Shown: positions 1 through 7,128 of the stretch, piece by piece
How positions within the stretch are numbered: the first letter of the stretch is position 1
Layout of the letters: each line of letters starts with the position of its first letter
Assembly: GCA_049642465.1 (NCBI GenBank)
Contig: JBAROV010000052.1
Span: 1-18,643 of the forward strand
Source: CAWDPQ01 sp049642465
Lineage (GTDB): Bacteria; Acidobacteriota; Vicinamibacteria; Vicinamibacterales; 2-12-FULL-66-21
DNA: 18,643 bases
Direction: 5' to 3'
Made by a program: the position numbers and the translations under genes
Notes under the pieces: model-generated
What the model was told of the DNA's origin: nothing
Seen by the model: the letters and a program-made list of their open reading frames with translations, nothing else
Databases searched by the model: none

Positions 1-2451
1 GCCAGGCGCGAACACGTGCGGGCGCCAGCGCTGGCCAGCAATCCGCAGCGTGTAGACGATCTCGCCGTTCCGTTCGTCCACAATCTGCACCACCGGGTTC
101 GTGACGCCGCTGATGTTGAGCGTCGGCAGCCGTGCGTCGCCCTGGCGTGGATAGTTGTCGAGTACATCGATCGTCACCGGCCAGCCGGGCATCTGCGTGC
201 CCTTCGCGGTCACGTCCGCCAGGTACGGCCAGCATTCGATCGTGATGCGCCGGTTCTTCTTGTCGAACCGGACGAGGCCGAGCCCCGACGCTTTGTCATC
301 CATCAACAGCTTCACGTTGCCCTGACGCGGCGTGACTGCGCCGTTCTTGATGGCGATCACCGTGAGCGGGTGACCGAAGCTGTCGACGAAATCGCCCGTG
401 AGACTATCGCTCTTCGGCTGCAGCCACTTCGCGTGTGCCGGCTCGAACCAGCGCGGGTAGCCGACGTTGACCGCCGGTCCGGCGAAGGCAACCGGACCGT
501 CACGATGGCCATCCACTCCGTATTGCACGAGCGCCGGGATGTGCTGATCGCCGGCGATGTGGAACGCGAACGCTTTGCGCATCTCACGCACCGCGCGATT
601 GCGGGGCGTTTGCGGCCACGCGTTCGTATCGTAGTCCGCGCGCAGAATCATCCGCTCGTTCCCGTGCGTCGTCGGCATCGCCGTGAAGATCGTTTGCGAG
701 ACCACCGCCTTCATGTCGGCTCCGCGCCAGTCTGCCGCCCACTCGCGGAGGAACTGTTCCTGTTTCGCGCCGAGTAGCTCCACGCCAGGCACGTCGGCGG
801 TCTTCGGATCGAACGCCGGATTCATCACGTGGTCGCCGCGCTTGGTGTCGGTCTGGGGTACTTTGCGCTCCGGGCCTGACTTGTATTGGCGATCCGCGAG
901 TATCGCGAAGCTCACCCGTCCGTAGGTCAGCGGACCGTAATACTGGATCGTTCCGCGGGCGCCCGGCGTCGGGTCGTACGGATCCGGATGGTGCGCGGTC
1001 TGCGTCCGATAAACGACGTTCACCCATTCCGGCGCCATGTCGTAGCCGCCAGCCTCCTGCGTCGTCTTGCGGCCGGCGCCCGCCTCGCCCCATAAGTTGC
1101 CCTGATACACATCGTGGTCGTCTGGCAGCGAGATGCTCGGACGATTGCGCATCAACTCGCGCCAGGTCCAGCCGTGCATGTACCACTTGCGCAGGTAATC
1201 GACGGTCGCCTTGTCCACCGGTGTTCGGATGATGCCGTAGCCGCCGGAGCTTTCGTAGAACTGGTCCCCCGTGAACGCGAGCAGGTCGGGATCTAGCGCG
1301 TCCATCTTCGCGACGAACTCGTCGTTCGGAAACGCCTGGTGGGTGTTGCACGAGACGTCAGCAACCGTGATGACCGGCTTGTCCACCGGATCGCGCCGGA
1401 CGATGCCCTCCCAGAAACGCTCGTCGCGTCGGCCGTCTTTGAAAGCCAGCGTGTAGGCCAGCCGATACCGAACGTCGTTGCGGTCATTCCAGTTCGGGAT
1501 GCGGAAAGTTGCCGTCCGCGCGTCGCGATGGATCTCGCTCTCCCCGATCGTGAACCAGCGCTCCCCCTTTAAGACTTGCAGTCGAACGCCCTGCGAATCC
1601 TGCATGCCGAGCGGCGGCATTTGCGCCGTGAGCTTCATGACGCCGCGGCTCAGCGTGTACTGCGAAAACAGGATCGGGCCGAACGCGCGGTCGTCTCGAG
1701 CGTCCAGTTTGCTGCCGGAGATTCTCCAATCCGCGAACCAGAACATCGCCGATCCGGTCGAGATCTTCAGGTCGGCCCCAATCGGTGCCGGCGCATTGCC
1801 AAAATTGCAGACGAGGGCGAGGTTGCCGACGAGTTGTCCGGGGCGGACATTTTCCCTGGAAACCGCGCCCAACTCTTTGCCACGCGCGTCGCGCGCAGTG
1901 AGCGTAACCGTGTAGCCATCGCCGCCAGGCTCGGCGGTCAGTCGAAGTTCAGTGTCATCGGTTGGGACCGTCACCTCTTTCGCGCTCCGCGCATCACCGA
2001 CGAACATCGAGCCGTCCGGGTTGATTCCGGCATCGAGCCCGCGTCCGGAGATCAGGTTGTTGCGGTACTCGAGCAGTGGACCCTGCGCACCGATGCGGAG
2101 ACCAACCGATCCCGTTGTAGCCAGCACGCCGCCTCCTACGCGTCCCACGCGCACGCGCATGTCCAGCGTGCCGCTCCGCTCGGCAAGCTGACGCGTGAGC
2201 ACGTGAACGTTACGGTCCGACGCGGCGTTGGTGCACTCGATGCGCCCGTTCGCGACGCGCCAGTCCTGCATCGGGTTCGCCCAGTACTCCGGCCCGAGCC
2301 ACACGCGGTCGGGACACTTGTCCCAGTTGCTTCGGAATTCAGTCGTGGGCTGCACTACATTCGCGCGCAGCAGCGGCGTCACAAGAGACGAGGCGGCAAG
2401 CGATGCCGAACCGGCGATAAAGCGGCGGCGGGACAGTTTCGTCTTGGTCAT
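1..2451 (-). CDS. Tat-exported PhoD-like metallophosphatase (partial, 3' end outside window)
   Basis: Reading the minus strand from the ATG at 2451 gives an uninterrupted frame of 817 codons that leaves the window without a stop. The N-terminus has a twin-arginine signal (SRRRF, residues 7-11), so export of a folded enzyme to the periplasm or beyond is expected. Residues about 40-330 look like beta-rich accessory sequence with a jelly-roll or LamG-like flavour (GPEYW, ANGRIEC). The PhoD-like catalytic part follows: VADVSC (363-368), LLAFTGDQ (390-397), LPDDHDVYQGN (442-452) and FHIAGDQH (630-637), the set of Asp/His/Asn metal sites expected for PhoD-type phosphatases and phosphodiesterases. 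A GYPRWF segment and a beta-rich C-terminal region continue to the edge. It is much longer than typical PhoD (about 500-600 residues). It begins 18 nt after the stop of the small secreted gene upstream, with no clear Shine-Dalgarno, so coupled translation is likely. The substrate (phosphomonoester or diester) cannot be read from sequence. Confidence 0.9.
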   Translation of the reverse strand, partial: MTKTKLSRRRFIAGSASLAASSLVTPLLRANVVQPTTEFRSNWDKCPDRVWLGPEYWANPMQDWRVANGRIECTNAASDRNVHVLTRQLAERSGTLDMRVRVGRVGGGVLATTGSVGLRIGAQGPLLEYRNNLISGRGLDAGINPDGSMFVGDARSAKEVTVPTDDTELRLTAEPGGDGYTVTLTARDARGKELGAVSRENVRPGQLVGNLALVCNFGNAPAPIGADLKISTGSAMFWFADWRISGSKLDARDDRAFGPILFSQYTLSRGVMKLTAQMPPLGMQDSQGVRLQVLKGERWFTIGESEIHRDARTATFRIPNWNDRNDVRYRLAYTLAFKDGRRDERFWEGIVRRDPVDKPVITVADVSCNTHQAFPNDEFVAKMDALDPDLLAFTGDQFYESSGGYGIIRTPVDKATVDYLRKWYMHGWTWRELMRNRPSISLPDDHDVYQGNLWGEAGAGRKTTQEAGGYDMAPEWVNVVYRTQTAHHPDPYDPTPGARGTIQYYGPLTYGRVSFAILADRQYKSGPERKVPQTDTKRGDHVMNPAFDPKTADVPGVELLGAKQEQFLREWAADWRGADMKAVVSQTIFTAMPTTHGNERMILRADYDTNAWPQTPRNRAVREMRKAFAFHIAGDQHIPALVQYGVDGHRDGPVAFAGPAVNVGYPRWFEPAHAKWLQPKSDSLTGDFVDSFGHPLTVIAIKNGAVTPRQGNVKLLMDDKASGLGLVRFDKKNRRITIECWPYLADVTAKGTQMPGWPVTIDVLDNYPRQGDARLPTLNISGVTNPVVQIVDERNGEIVYTLRIAGQRWRPHVFAPG

Positions 2452-2469
2452 GTCGGGATCGGATGTGCT

Positions 2470-3120
2470 TTACTGCTTGGAGCCCAGCCCGATCGCAACT
2501 GCCGATGCACCGAACGAGACGGAAACCGGATACTCCGGAAGTGTGGTTGGCTGAGCCGCTGTACTACCCGTGATCGCGAGCGTCACTCCGTTCGGCGTCA
2601 GCTGTCGAAGATCAATCACGCGATCCGTCCACGGGACGCGATGGCTCGCGAGGAACTCGACCGAGAAGGTATCGGTGAACACCGGGCCGACGAAGTTGAT
2701 CTGTGCCGGAAGCCTGTTGAAGGACGCCAGTTCATGACCGTCCGAGAAGGATGCCGGGTTGTTGAAGTCCTGATCGGGCGTCGAGTCCACGTAGAGCGAG
2801 AACGTCTCCGTTCCGAGGAGTCCGATGAGGATGTCGCCGTGCGGGATGAACTGCGTTTGAAACGGCTGCGACCTGAGCGTGAAGTGCGCGGTTGCCGCTG
2901 CGGTTGGCCCCGAGAACATCGGGTCGGAGACTCCATCTATGAAGGTGAAGTAGGCGAGTACCTGACCGGCTCCAGTCACCGGATTGAGGAGGGTCTTGCC
3001 GGCAAGCTGCCAGACGACGCGTCCGGCTGGAACTTTATTGTCCTCGTCTGCCGCGCCGACACCGCCCGACAGCATCACAAGACAACCGACGCCAACTGAG
3101 AGCACAACCAGTTTTCTCAT
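2470..3120 (-). CDS. Small secreted protein of unknown family
   Basis: This encodes 216 residues. The start at 3120 (MRKLVVLSVGVGC) is chosen over an in-frame start at 3174 because AAGGAGA lies 6 nt upstream and a signal peptide begins there. The leader has a Lys/Arg n-region, a hydrophobic core and an Ala-type cleavage site near GVGAAD (about residue 24). The mature part is rich in beta-prone and Gly/Thr/Pro residues (VLAYFTFIDG, ATAHFTLRSQ, ISVSF-like stretches) and resembles a single beta-sandwich exported domain. I do not recognise the family and see no catalytic motif. It is the first gene of a two-gene minus-strand unit with the PhoD-like enzyme 18 nt downstream, so the two are probably co-expressed and co-exported. 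It may bind the same substrate or the phosphatase, but that is inference only. Confidence 0.88.
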   Translation of the reverse strand: MRKLVVLSVGVGCLVMLSGGVGAADEDNKVPAGRVVWQLAGKTLLNPVTGAGQVLAYFTFIDGVSDPMFSGPTAAATAHFTLRSQPFQTQFIPHGDILIGLLGTETFSLYVDSTPDQDFNNPASFSDGHELASFNRLPAQINFVGPVFTDTFSVEFLASHRVPWTDRVIDLRQLTPNGVTLAITGSTAAQPTTLPEYPVSVSFGASAVAIGLGSKQ

Positions 3121-3142
3121 GACGGTCTCCTTGTACTTCCGG

Positions 3143-3148
3143 AAGATA
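3143..3148 (-). promoter_or_regulatory. Candidate extended -10 for the secreted protein/PhoD unit
   Basis: On the minus strand TATCTT is preceded by TGG, giving a TGnTATCTT extended -10. It lies about 22 nt before the ATG at 3120, leaving a short 5' UTR that contains the AAGGAGA ribosome site. A convincing -35 at 16-18 bp is not seen; TTGCCT lies about 20 bp upstream. Confidence 0.35.
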
Positions 3149-3270
3149 CCATCGCCGAGGCCGCCTTGAGGCAAGTCAGTGGCTGGGGTGGCGTCTCACG
3201 TCGCCGGGATTTTCATCGGCTGGTCGAGTCTGGCTGACCTGATTCCGTGCGAGTGACGGGCGATACGCGT

Positions 3271-3300
3271 GACTAGCGACCGGCGACTGACAAGCATCAG
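3271..3300. repeat. Degenerate 7-bp tandem repeat, copy A
   Basis: Three imperfect units (GACTAGC, GACCGGC, GACTGAC) are followed by AAGCATCAG. The block matches 25 of 30 bases with the copy at 16704-16733, and all five differences are transitions. A third, weaker copy lies at 16088-16116. It sits immediately upstream of the truncated kinase gene, and its CTGACA (3287-3292) could double as a -35-like box. Confidence 0.7.
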
Positions 3301-3306
3301 ACGCGG

Positions 3307-3312
3307 TAGAAT
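3307..3312 (+). promoter_or_regulatory. Candidate -10 for the kinase remnant and downstream operon
   Basis: TAGAAT lies 22 nt before the ATG at 3335. A -35-like CTGACA (3287-3292, five of six to TTGACA) is present but spaced only 14 bp away, shorter than normal. No other obvious promoter lies between here and the permease start at 3521, so this region may drive the whole seven-gene operon. Confidence 0.3.
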
Positions 3313-3334
3313 CCTGCGGAACTTCAACCCTTCG

Positions 3335-3520
3335 ATGCAGATCCCGAGCCGCTACGAGGTGCGACGCGAGATCGGCCGCGGCGGTATGGGCGTCGTCTAC
3401 GAGGCCCACGACACGCGTTTGCGGCGGTCGGTCGCCGTGAAGGTGCTCCGTCATCCGGGAGGTGCTCGACTGGCTCGACCGCACGCTCGGGCCGGTCAGA
3501 ACGAAGTGACGCGCGATTAG
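3335..3520 (+). pseudogene. Truncated Ser/Thr protein kinase, N-terminal lobe only
   Basis: From the ATG at 3335 the frame encodes 61 residues. Residues 7-38 are a textbook start of a bacterial Hanks-type kinase: RYEV, the Gly-rich loop IGRGGMGVVY (13-22), AHDTRL, then VAVKVL with the ATP-binding Lys at 36. After Leu38 (base 3448) homology stops and the frame reads an unrelated tail (HPGGARLARP) to a TAG at 3518-3520. The HRD and DFG motifs and all the rest of the kinase domain are absent, so it cannot be an active kinase. The TAG is directly followed by, and in frame with, the ATG of the permease gene. The piece may survive only as a leader that carries the promoter and feeds ribosomes to the operon. 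Confidence 0.8.
3453..3509 (+). pseudogene. Probable C-terminal scrap of an S9 (prolyl oligopeptidase-like) protein
   Basis: In the frame starting at 3453, different from the kinase frame, the bases read IREVLDWLDRTLGPVRTK and then TGA at 3507-3509. The pattern (D/E)xxLDWxDRxLGPV followed by stop closely resembles the final helix of S9-family alpha/beta hydrolases. Proteins with an N-terminal Ser/Thr kinase and a C-terminal WD40/S9 part, or adjacent kinase and S9 genes, occur in this kind of organism. A deletion joining the two ends with a frameshift is therefore the simplest explanation. The identification rests on 18 residues, so confidence is moderate. Confidence 0.5.
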
Positions 3521-4960
3521 ATGGATTCCTCTACCGATTCGCAGCTGCGTGACGATGCGCGGGAGCTCAGAGCCCTCGGCTACGCGCAGGAGCTGTTTCG
3601 GAGCATCGGCGGATTCTCGAATTTCGCCCTTTCGTTTTCCATCATCTCGATCCTTACGGGGGCGGTGACGCTGTATCAATACGGGCTCATGATGGGCGGA
3701 CCAGCACAGATGGCTGTTGGCTGGCCGCTCGTCGCCGTTTTCACGATGGCCGTCGCGCTGAGCCTCGCGGAACTCGCGTCAGCCGTGCCGACCGCGGGCG
3801 CGATGTACCACTGGGCGTCTCGGCTCGGTGGCAAGACATGGGGCTGGTTCACGGCATGGTTCAACATTGCGGGACAGCTCGCAGCTATCGCCGGGATAGA
3901 CTACGGTGCCGCGCTCTTCGTCACGCCGCTGCTTGGATTGGCGCCGGCGAGCATCCTCCCCGTGTACGCATGCATTCTTCTCTCGCATGCGCTGATCAAT
4001 CACTTCGGCATCCGGTTGGTCGCGCGATTGAACGACTTGAGCGTGACGGTGCACATTGTCGGGGTCGCGTTGATCATCGGCGCGCTGGTGCTCTTCGCGC
4101 CGAAGCAGCCGGTCGAGTTCTTCTTCGCCCGCATCACATCGAACACGGAAGGCTGGCCGTACTGGTGGGCCTTCGTGGTCGGCCTGTTGCAGGCGCAATG
4201 GACGTTTACCGGGTACGACGCCTCGGCGAGCGTCTCCGAGGAGACGCTCGATCCGAGGCGCGCCGTTCCGTGGGGAATTGTGATGGCAGTCGCCGTGTCG
4301 GCCGTCGTCGGGTATCTACTGCTGGCGGCGCTGACGCTGGCGATCACAGATCTCCCATTGGTGCTTGGCGCCACGGATGCGAACGGCAATCACATTCCCG
4401 CAGTCATCGCGATCCTGAACCAGGCCCTCGGGAGCCGCGCCGGGACTCTCGCCACGGCGCTTGCGGCGATGGCGATGTGGTTCTGCGGTCTCTCGGCGGT
4501 CACCTGGGCGTCGCGCACGATTTACGCCTTCGCGCGTGATGGCGGCCTACCCGCGTCGGGCATTTGGAAGCAGGTCAGCAGTCGTCACGGCACGCCCGCG
4601 CCAGCCGTCTGGCTATCCGTCGCCGTAGCATTCCTGGCGACGATGAGTAGCGGCACCTACGCGGTCGTGACATCCATAAGCGTGATCGGCCTTTATGTTT
4701 CGTACATCATTCCCGTCTATCTCGCCTGGCGCCGTCGAGGCACTGCCGCCGCGGCGGAGCGCGGTCCGTGGCATCTGGGACGGTTCGGCGCATCGATTAA
4801 TGTCGTGGCTATCGTCTGGGTTATCTTCATCACGATCATCTTGAGCATCCCGGACAACATGCGAGCCGGAAAGACGATCGCTGGTCTCACCATCCTGCTT
4901 GGCGCCTGGTGGCTGGCCGCCGAGCGCCATCGTTTCCAGGGACCCGCGTGGACGGTCTGA
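3521..4960 (+). CDS. APC-superfamily amino acid/amine permease
   Basis: This 479-residue inner-membrane protein belongs to the APC superfamily and most resembles the amino acid-choline transporter type. The N-terminal signature is clear: LRALGYAQELFRSIGGFSNF followed by ALSFSIISILTG (residues about 16-47). About 12 hydrophobic helices follow, including WPLVAVFTMAVALSLAELAS in the first third and TGYDASASVSEE (about 228-239), the loop found in GABA, choline and polyamine permeases. The length is normal. It is the first intact gene of a tight operon; its stop is 5 nt before the ligase start. The ATG abuts the TAG of the kinase remnant and has no recognisable Shine-Dalgarno, so coupled translation is plausible. 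Beside a gamma-glutamyl ligase, SDR and aldehyde dehydrogenase, the likely cargo is an amine or amino alcohol; this is inferred from context. Confidence 0.93.
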   Translation: MDSSTDSQLRDDARELRALGYAQELFRSIGGFSNFALSFSIISILTGAVTLYQYGLMMGGPAQMAVGWPLVAVFTMAVALSLAELASAVPTAGAMYHWASRLGGKTWGWFTAWFNIAGQLAAIAGIDYGAALFVTPLLGLAPASILPVYACILLSHALINHFGIRLVARLNDLSVTVHIVGVALIIGALVLFAPKQPVEFFFARITSNTEGWPYWWAFVVGLLQAQWTFTGYDASASVSEETLDPRRAVPWGIVMAVAVSAVVGYLLLAALTLAITDLPLVLGATDANGNHIPAVIAILNQALGSRAGTLATALAAMAMWFCGLSAVTWASRTIYAFARDGGLPASGIWKQVSSRHGTPAPAVWLSVAVAFLATMSSGTYAVVTSISVIGLYVSYIIPVYLAWRRRGTAAAAERGPWHLGRFGASINVVAIVWVIFITIILSIPDNMRAGKTIAGLTILLGAWWLAAERHRFQGPAWTV

Positions 4961-4965
4961 AACCC

Positions 4966-6339
4966 ATGCAGAACAACGGACGGCTGACACTCGATCAACT
5001 TCGCGATCTCGCCGCCAAGGGTGAAGTCGAAACCGTCGTCGTCGGCTTCACCGATCACTACGGCCGACTGCTCGGCAAGCGGTACGACGCGGAACTGTTC
5101 GTCGAGGAGACGGCGTCCCACGGGACACATGGCTGCGATTACCTCCTCACCACCGACATGGAAATGGATCCGGTCCCCGGGTACCGCTTCGCCAATTGGC
5201 AAAAAGGGTACGGGGACTTCCACCTGGCGCCGGACCTCGGCACCCTCGTCGTCGCAAGCTGGCTGGACAAGACGGCTCTCGTCCTGTGCGATGTGAAACA
5301 CGAATCGGGCGAGTACGTCCAGGTGGCGCCCCGTTCGCTGCTGCGGCGACAGGTGGAAGCAGCGCGAGAGCTGGGCTTCACTACCCGCGCGGCGTCCGAA
5401 CTGGAGTACTACGTCTTTCAAGACAGCTACCGCCACGCTGCCGAGGGTGATTACCGCGCGTTGCAACCGGCGGGCTGGTATCTCGAGGACTACCACATCC
5501 TCCAGGGGACGCGCACGGAACCGTTCACCGCGGCGGTCCGTCGGCATCTCAAACGCTCGGGTGTGCCCGTCGAGAACTCGAAAGGGGAGTGGGGACTCGG
5601 CCAGCACGAGTTGAATGTCCGTTACGCCGGCGCGCTCGAGATGGCCGATCGACATGTGATCTACAAGCAATGCTTCAAGGAGGTCGCCGAGCAGATGGGG
5701 CAGTCGGTCACCTTCATGGCGAAGTTCGCCGCCGATCGAGCCGGCTCGAGCTGCCACGTCCATTTCAGTCTGTGGCGCGACGGGACCAGTGCGTTCGCCG
5801 GAACGAGTGAGCTCGGGCCGGTCAAGTGCTCCGATTCGTTCCGCTGGTTCCTTGGAGGCTGGATCGCCCACGTCGCCGAGCTGATGGTGTTCTATGCTCC
5901 GACCGTGAATTCGTACAAGCGCTTTGTGGATGCCTCGTGGGCGCCGACGCGCATCGCCTGGAGCTACGACAACCGCACCGCTGGCTTTCGCGTCGTCGGT
6001 CATGATCAAAGCTTGCGCATCGAGTGCCGCATCCCCGGGGCGGACTGCAATCCCTACCTGGCATTCGCCGCGTCGCTGGCGTCAGGACTGGACGGCATCA
6101 GGAACCGGATCGAGCCGCCGGAACTCTTCGTCGGTGACATGTACGCCGCGGCGCATTTGCCCCACGTGCCGAAAGGGCTCGCGGAGGCCACAGCGCTTTT
6201 CGCGAAGAGCGACTTCGCCGTCAAGGCGTTTGGCAGCGCAGTGGTCGAGCATTACACGCACTTTTTCAGGACCGAACAGGCGGCCTTCGACCGCGCGGTG
6301 ACCGACTGGGAGCGCCGGCGCTACTTCGAGAGGATTTGA
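4966..6339 (+). CDS. Glutamine synthetase-like gamma-glutamyl-amine ligase
   Basis: This 457-residue cytosolic enzyme has the full glutamine-synthetase fold signature: FTDHYGRLLGKR (28-39), ELEYYVF (145-151), GLGQHELNVRYA (210-221), MAKFAADRAGSSCHVHFSLW (251-270), NSYKRF (315-320), YDNRTAGFR (334-342) and ECRIPGADCNPYLAFA (353-368). These place ATP, metal and glutamate binding. Against E. coli GlnA from memory, NSYKRLVPGYEAPV aligns with NSYKRFVDASWAPT, so the flap Glu that deprotonates ammonium is Trp325 here, and no FDGSS-type loop precedes it. That pattern points to PuuA/GlnA3/GlnA4/IpuC-type enzymes that ligate glutamate to an amine rather than ammonia. The start at 4966 is 5 nt after the permease stop; an in-frame upstream start at 4909 would overlap the permease by 52 nt and adds no conserved sequence. 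Downstream, the SDR follows after 7 nt. Confidence 0.9.
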   Translation: MQNNGRLTLDQLRDLAAKGEVETVVVGFTDHYGRLLGKRYDAELFVEETASHGTHGCDYLLTTDMEMDPVPGYRFANWQKGYGDFHLAPDLGTLVVASWLDKTALVLCDVKHESGEYVQVAPRSLLRRQVEAARELGFTTRAASELEYYVFQDSYRHAAEGDYRALQPAGWYLEDYHILQGTRTEPFTAAVRRHLKRSGVPVENSKGEWGLGQHELNVRYAGALEMADRHVIYKQCFKEVAEQMGQSVTFMAKFAADRAGSSCHVHFSLWRDGTSAFAGTSELGPVKCSDSFRWFLGGWIAHVAELMVFYAPTVNSYKRFVDASWAPTRIAWSYDNRTAGFRVVGHDQSLRIECRIPGADCNPYLAFAASLASGLDGIRNRIEPPELFVGDMYAAAHLPHVPKGLAEATALFAKSDFAVKAFGSAVVEHYTHFFRTEQAAFDRAVTDWERRRYFERI

Positions 6340-6346
6340 GGAACAC

Positions 6347-7120
6347 ATGCGGCTGCAAGGGAAAGTGGCGCTCATCACCGGAGCAGCAAGCGGCATCGGC
6401 CGGGAGTCGGCGCAGCTCTTCGCGGTGGAGGGCGCAGCGGTGGTCGTCGTCGACGTCGTCGAGCGCGGCGGGCGTGAGACCGTTGCCGCCATCGAGGCGG
6501 CGGGCGGGCGCGCTACGTTCGTCCAAGCCGACGTGACGAAGACGGACGACAGCGCCCGGATGATTGCGGCGGCCGAGAAGGCGTTCGGCGGATTGCACGT
6601 ACTGTTCAACAACGCGGGGATTCTTCACAGCAAAGACGATGACGCCGTATCGACCGACGAGGGCATCTGGGATTTGACGATGAACGTCAACGCGAAAGGG
6701 GTGTTCCTGGGGTGCAAGTACGGGATTCCCGCGATCAGGCGGGCCGGCGGCGGGTCGATCATCAACACCGCGTCGCTCGTCGCACTCATGGGCGCGGCGG
6801 TGCCGCAAGTCGCCTACACCGCGAGCAAGGGAGCGGTCCTGGCGCTGACCCGCGAGCTCGCCATCGTGCACGCGCGAGAGAACATCCGCGTCAACGCGCT
6901 CTGTCCCGGGCCGCTGCGCACGGAACTGCTGATGAAGATTCTCGACACTGACGCGAAGAAGCAGCGGCGTCTGGTCCACATCCCCATGGGACGGTTCGGC
7001 GAAGCGAAAGAGATCGCCCGAGCGGCGCTGTTCCTGGCGTCCGACGAATCCTCGTGGGTCACGGGCACCGAGTTCCTCGTCGACGGCGGAATTCGAGCGG
7101 CGTACGTCACGCCTGAATAG
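6347..7120 (+). CDS. Short-chain dehydrogenase/reductase (SDR), NAD-type
   Basis: This 257-residue classical SDR shows TGAASGIG (11-18), Asp36 ending beta-2 (an acidic residue there favours NAD over NADP), NNAG (88-91), Asn115, Ser143, and Tyr157-x-x-x-Lys161 (YTASK), so the catalytic tetrad is complete. PG and a C-terminal TGTEFLVDGG motif are also present. It should oxidise a secondary or primary alcohol, or run in reverse, in the cytosol. Its ATG follows GAGGA, which overlaps the stop of the ligase gene 7 nt upstream. Placed between a gamma-glutamyl ligase and an aldehyde dehydrogenase, it is well positioned to convert a gamma-glutamyl amino alcohol to the aldehyde; that substrate is inference. 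Names such as 3-oxoacyl-ACP reductase or glucose dehydrogenase would be automatic guesses not supported here. Confidence 0.93.
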   Translation: MRLQGKVALITGAASGIGRESAQLFAVEGAAVVVVDVVERGGRETVAAIEAAGGRATFVQADVTKTDDSARMIAAAEKAFGGLHVLFNNAGILHSKDDDAVSTDEGIWDLTMNVNAKGVFLGCKYGIPAIRRAGGGSIINTASLVALMGAAVPQVAYTASKGAVLALTRELAIVHARENIRVNALCPGPLRTELLMKILDTDAKKQRRLVHIPMGRFGEAKEIARAALFLASDESSWVTGTEFLVDGGIRAAYVTPE

Positions 7121-7128
7121 CGCGGATT

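Noticed and set aside
1576..3099. A 507-codon plus-strand open frame opposite the PhoD-like and secreted-protein genes
   Set aside because: It is Arg/His-rich with no domain, lies antisense to two well-supported genes and crosses their boundary; long antisense frames are expected at this GC content.
4717..6009. A 430-codon minus-strand frame opposite the permease and ligase genes
   Set aside because: Antisense to the conserved GS-like motifs and itself without recognisable domains.
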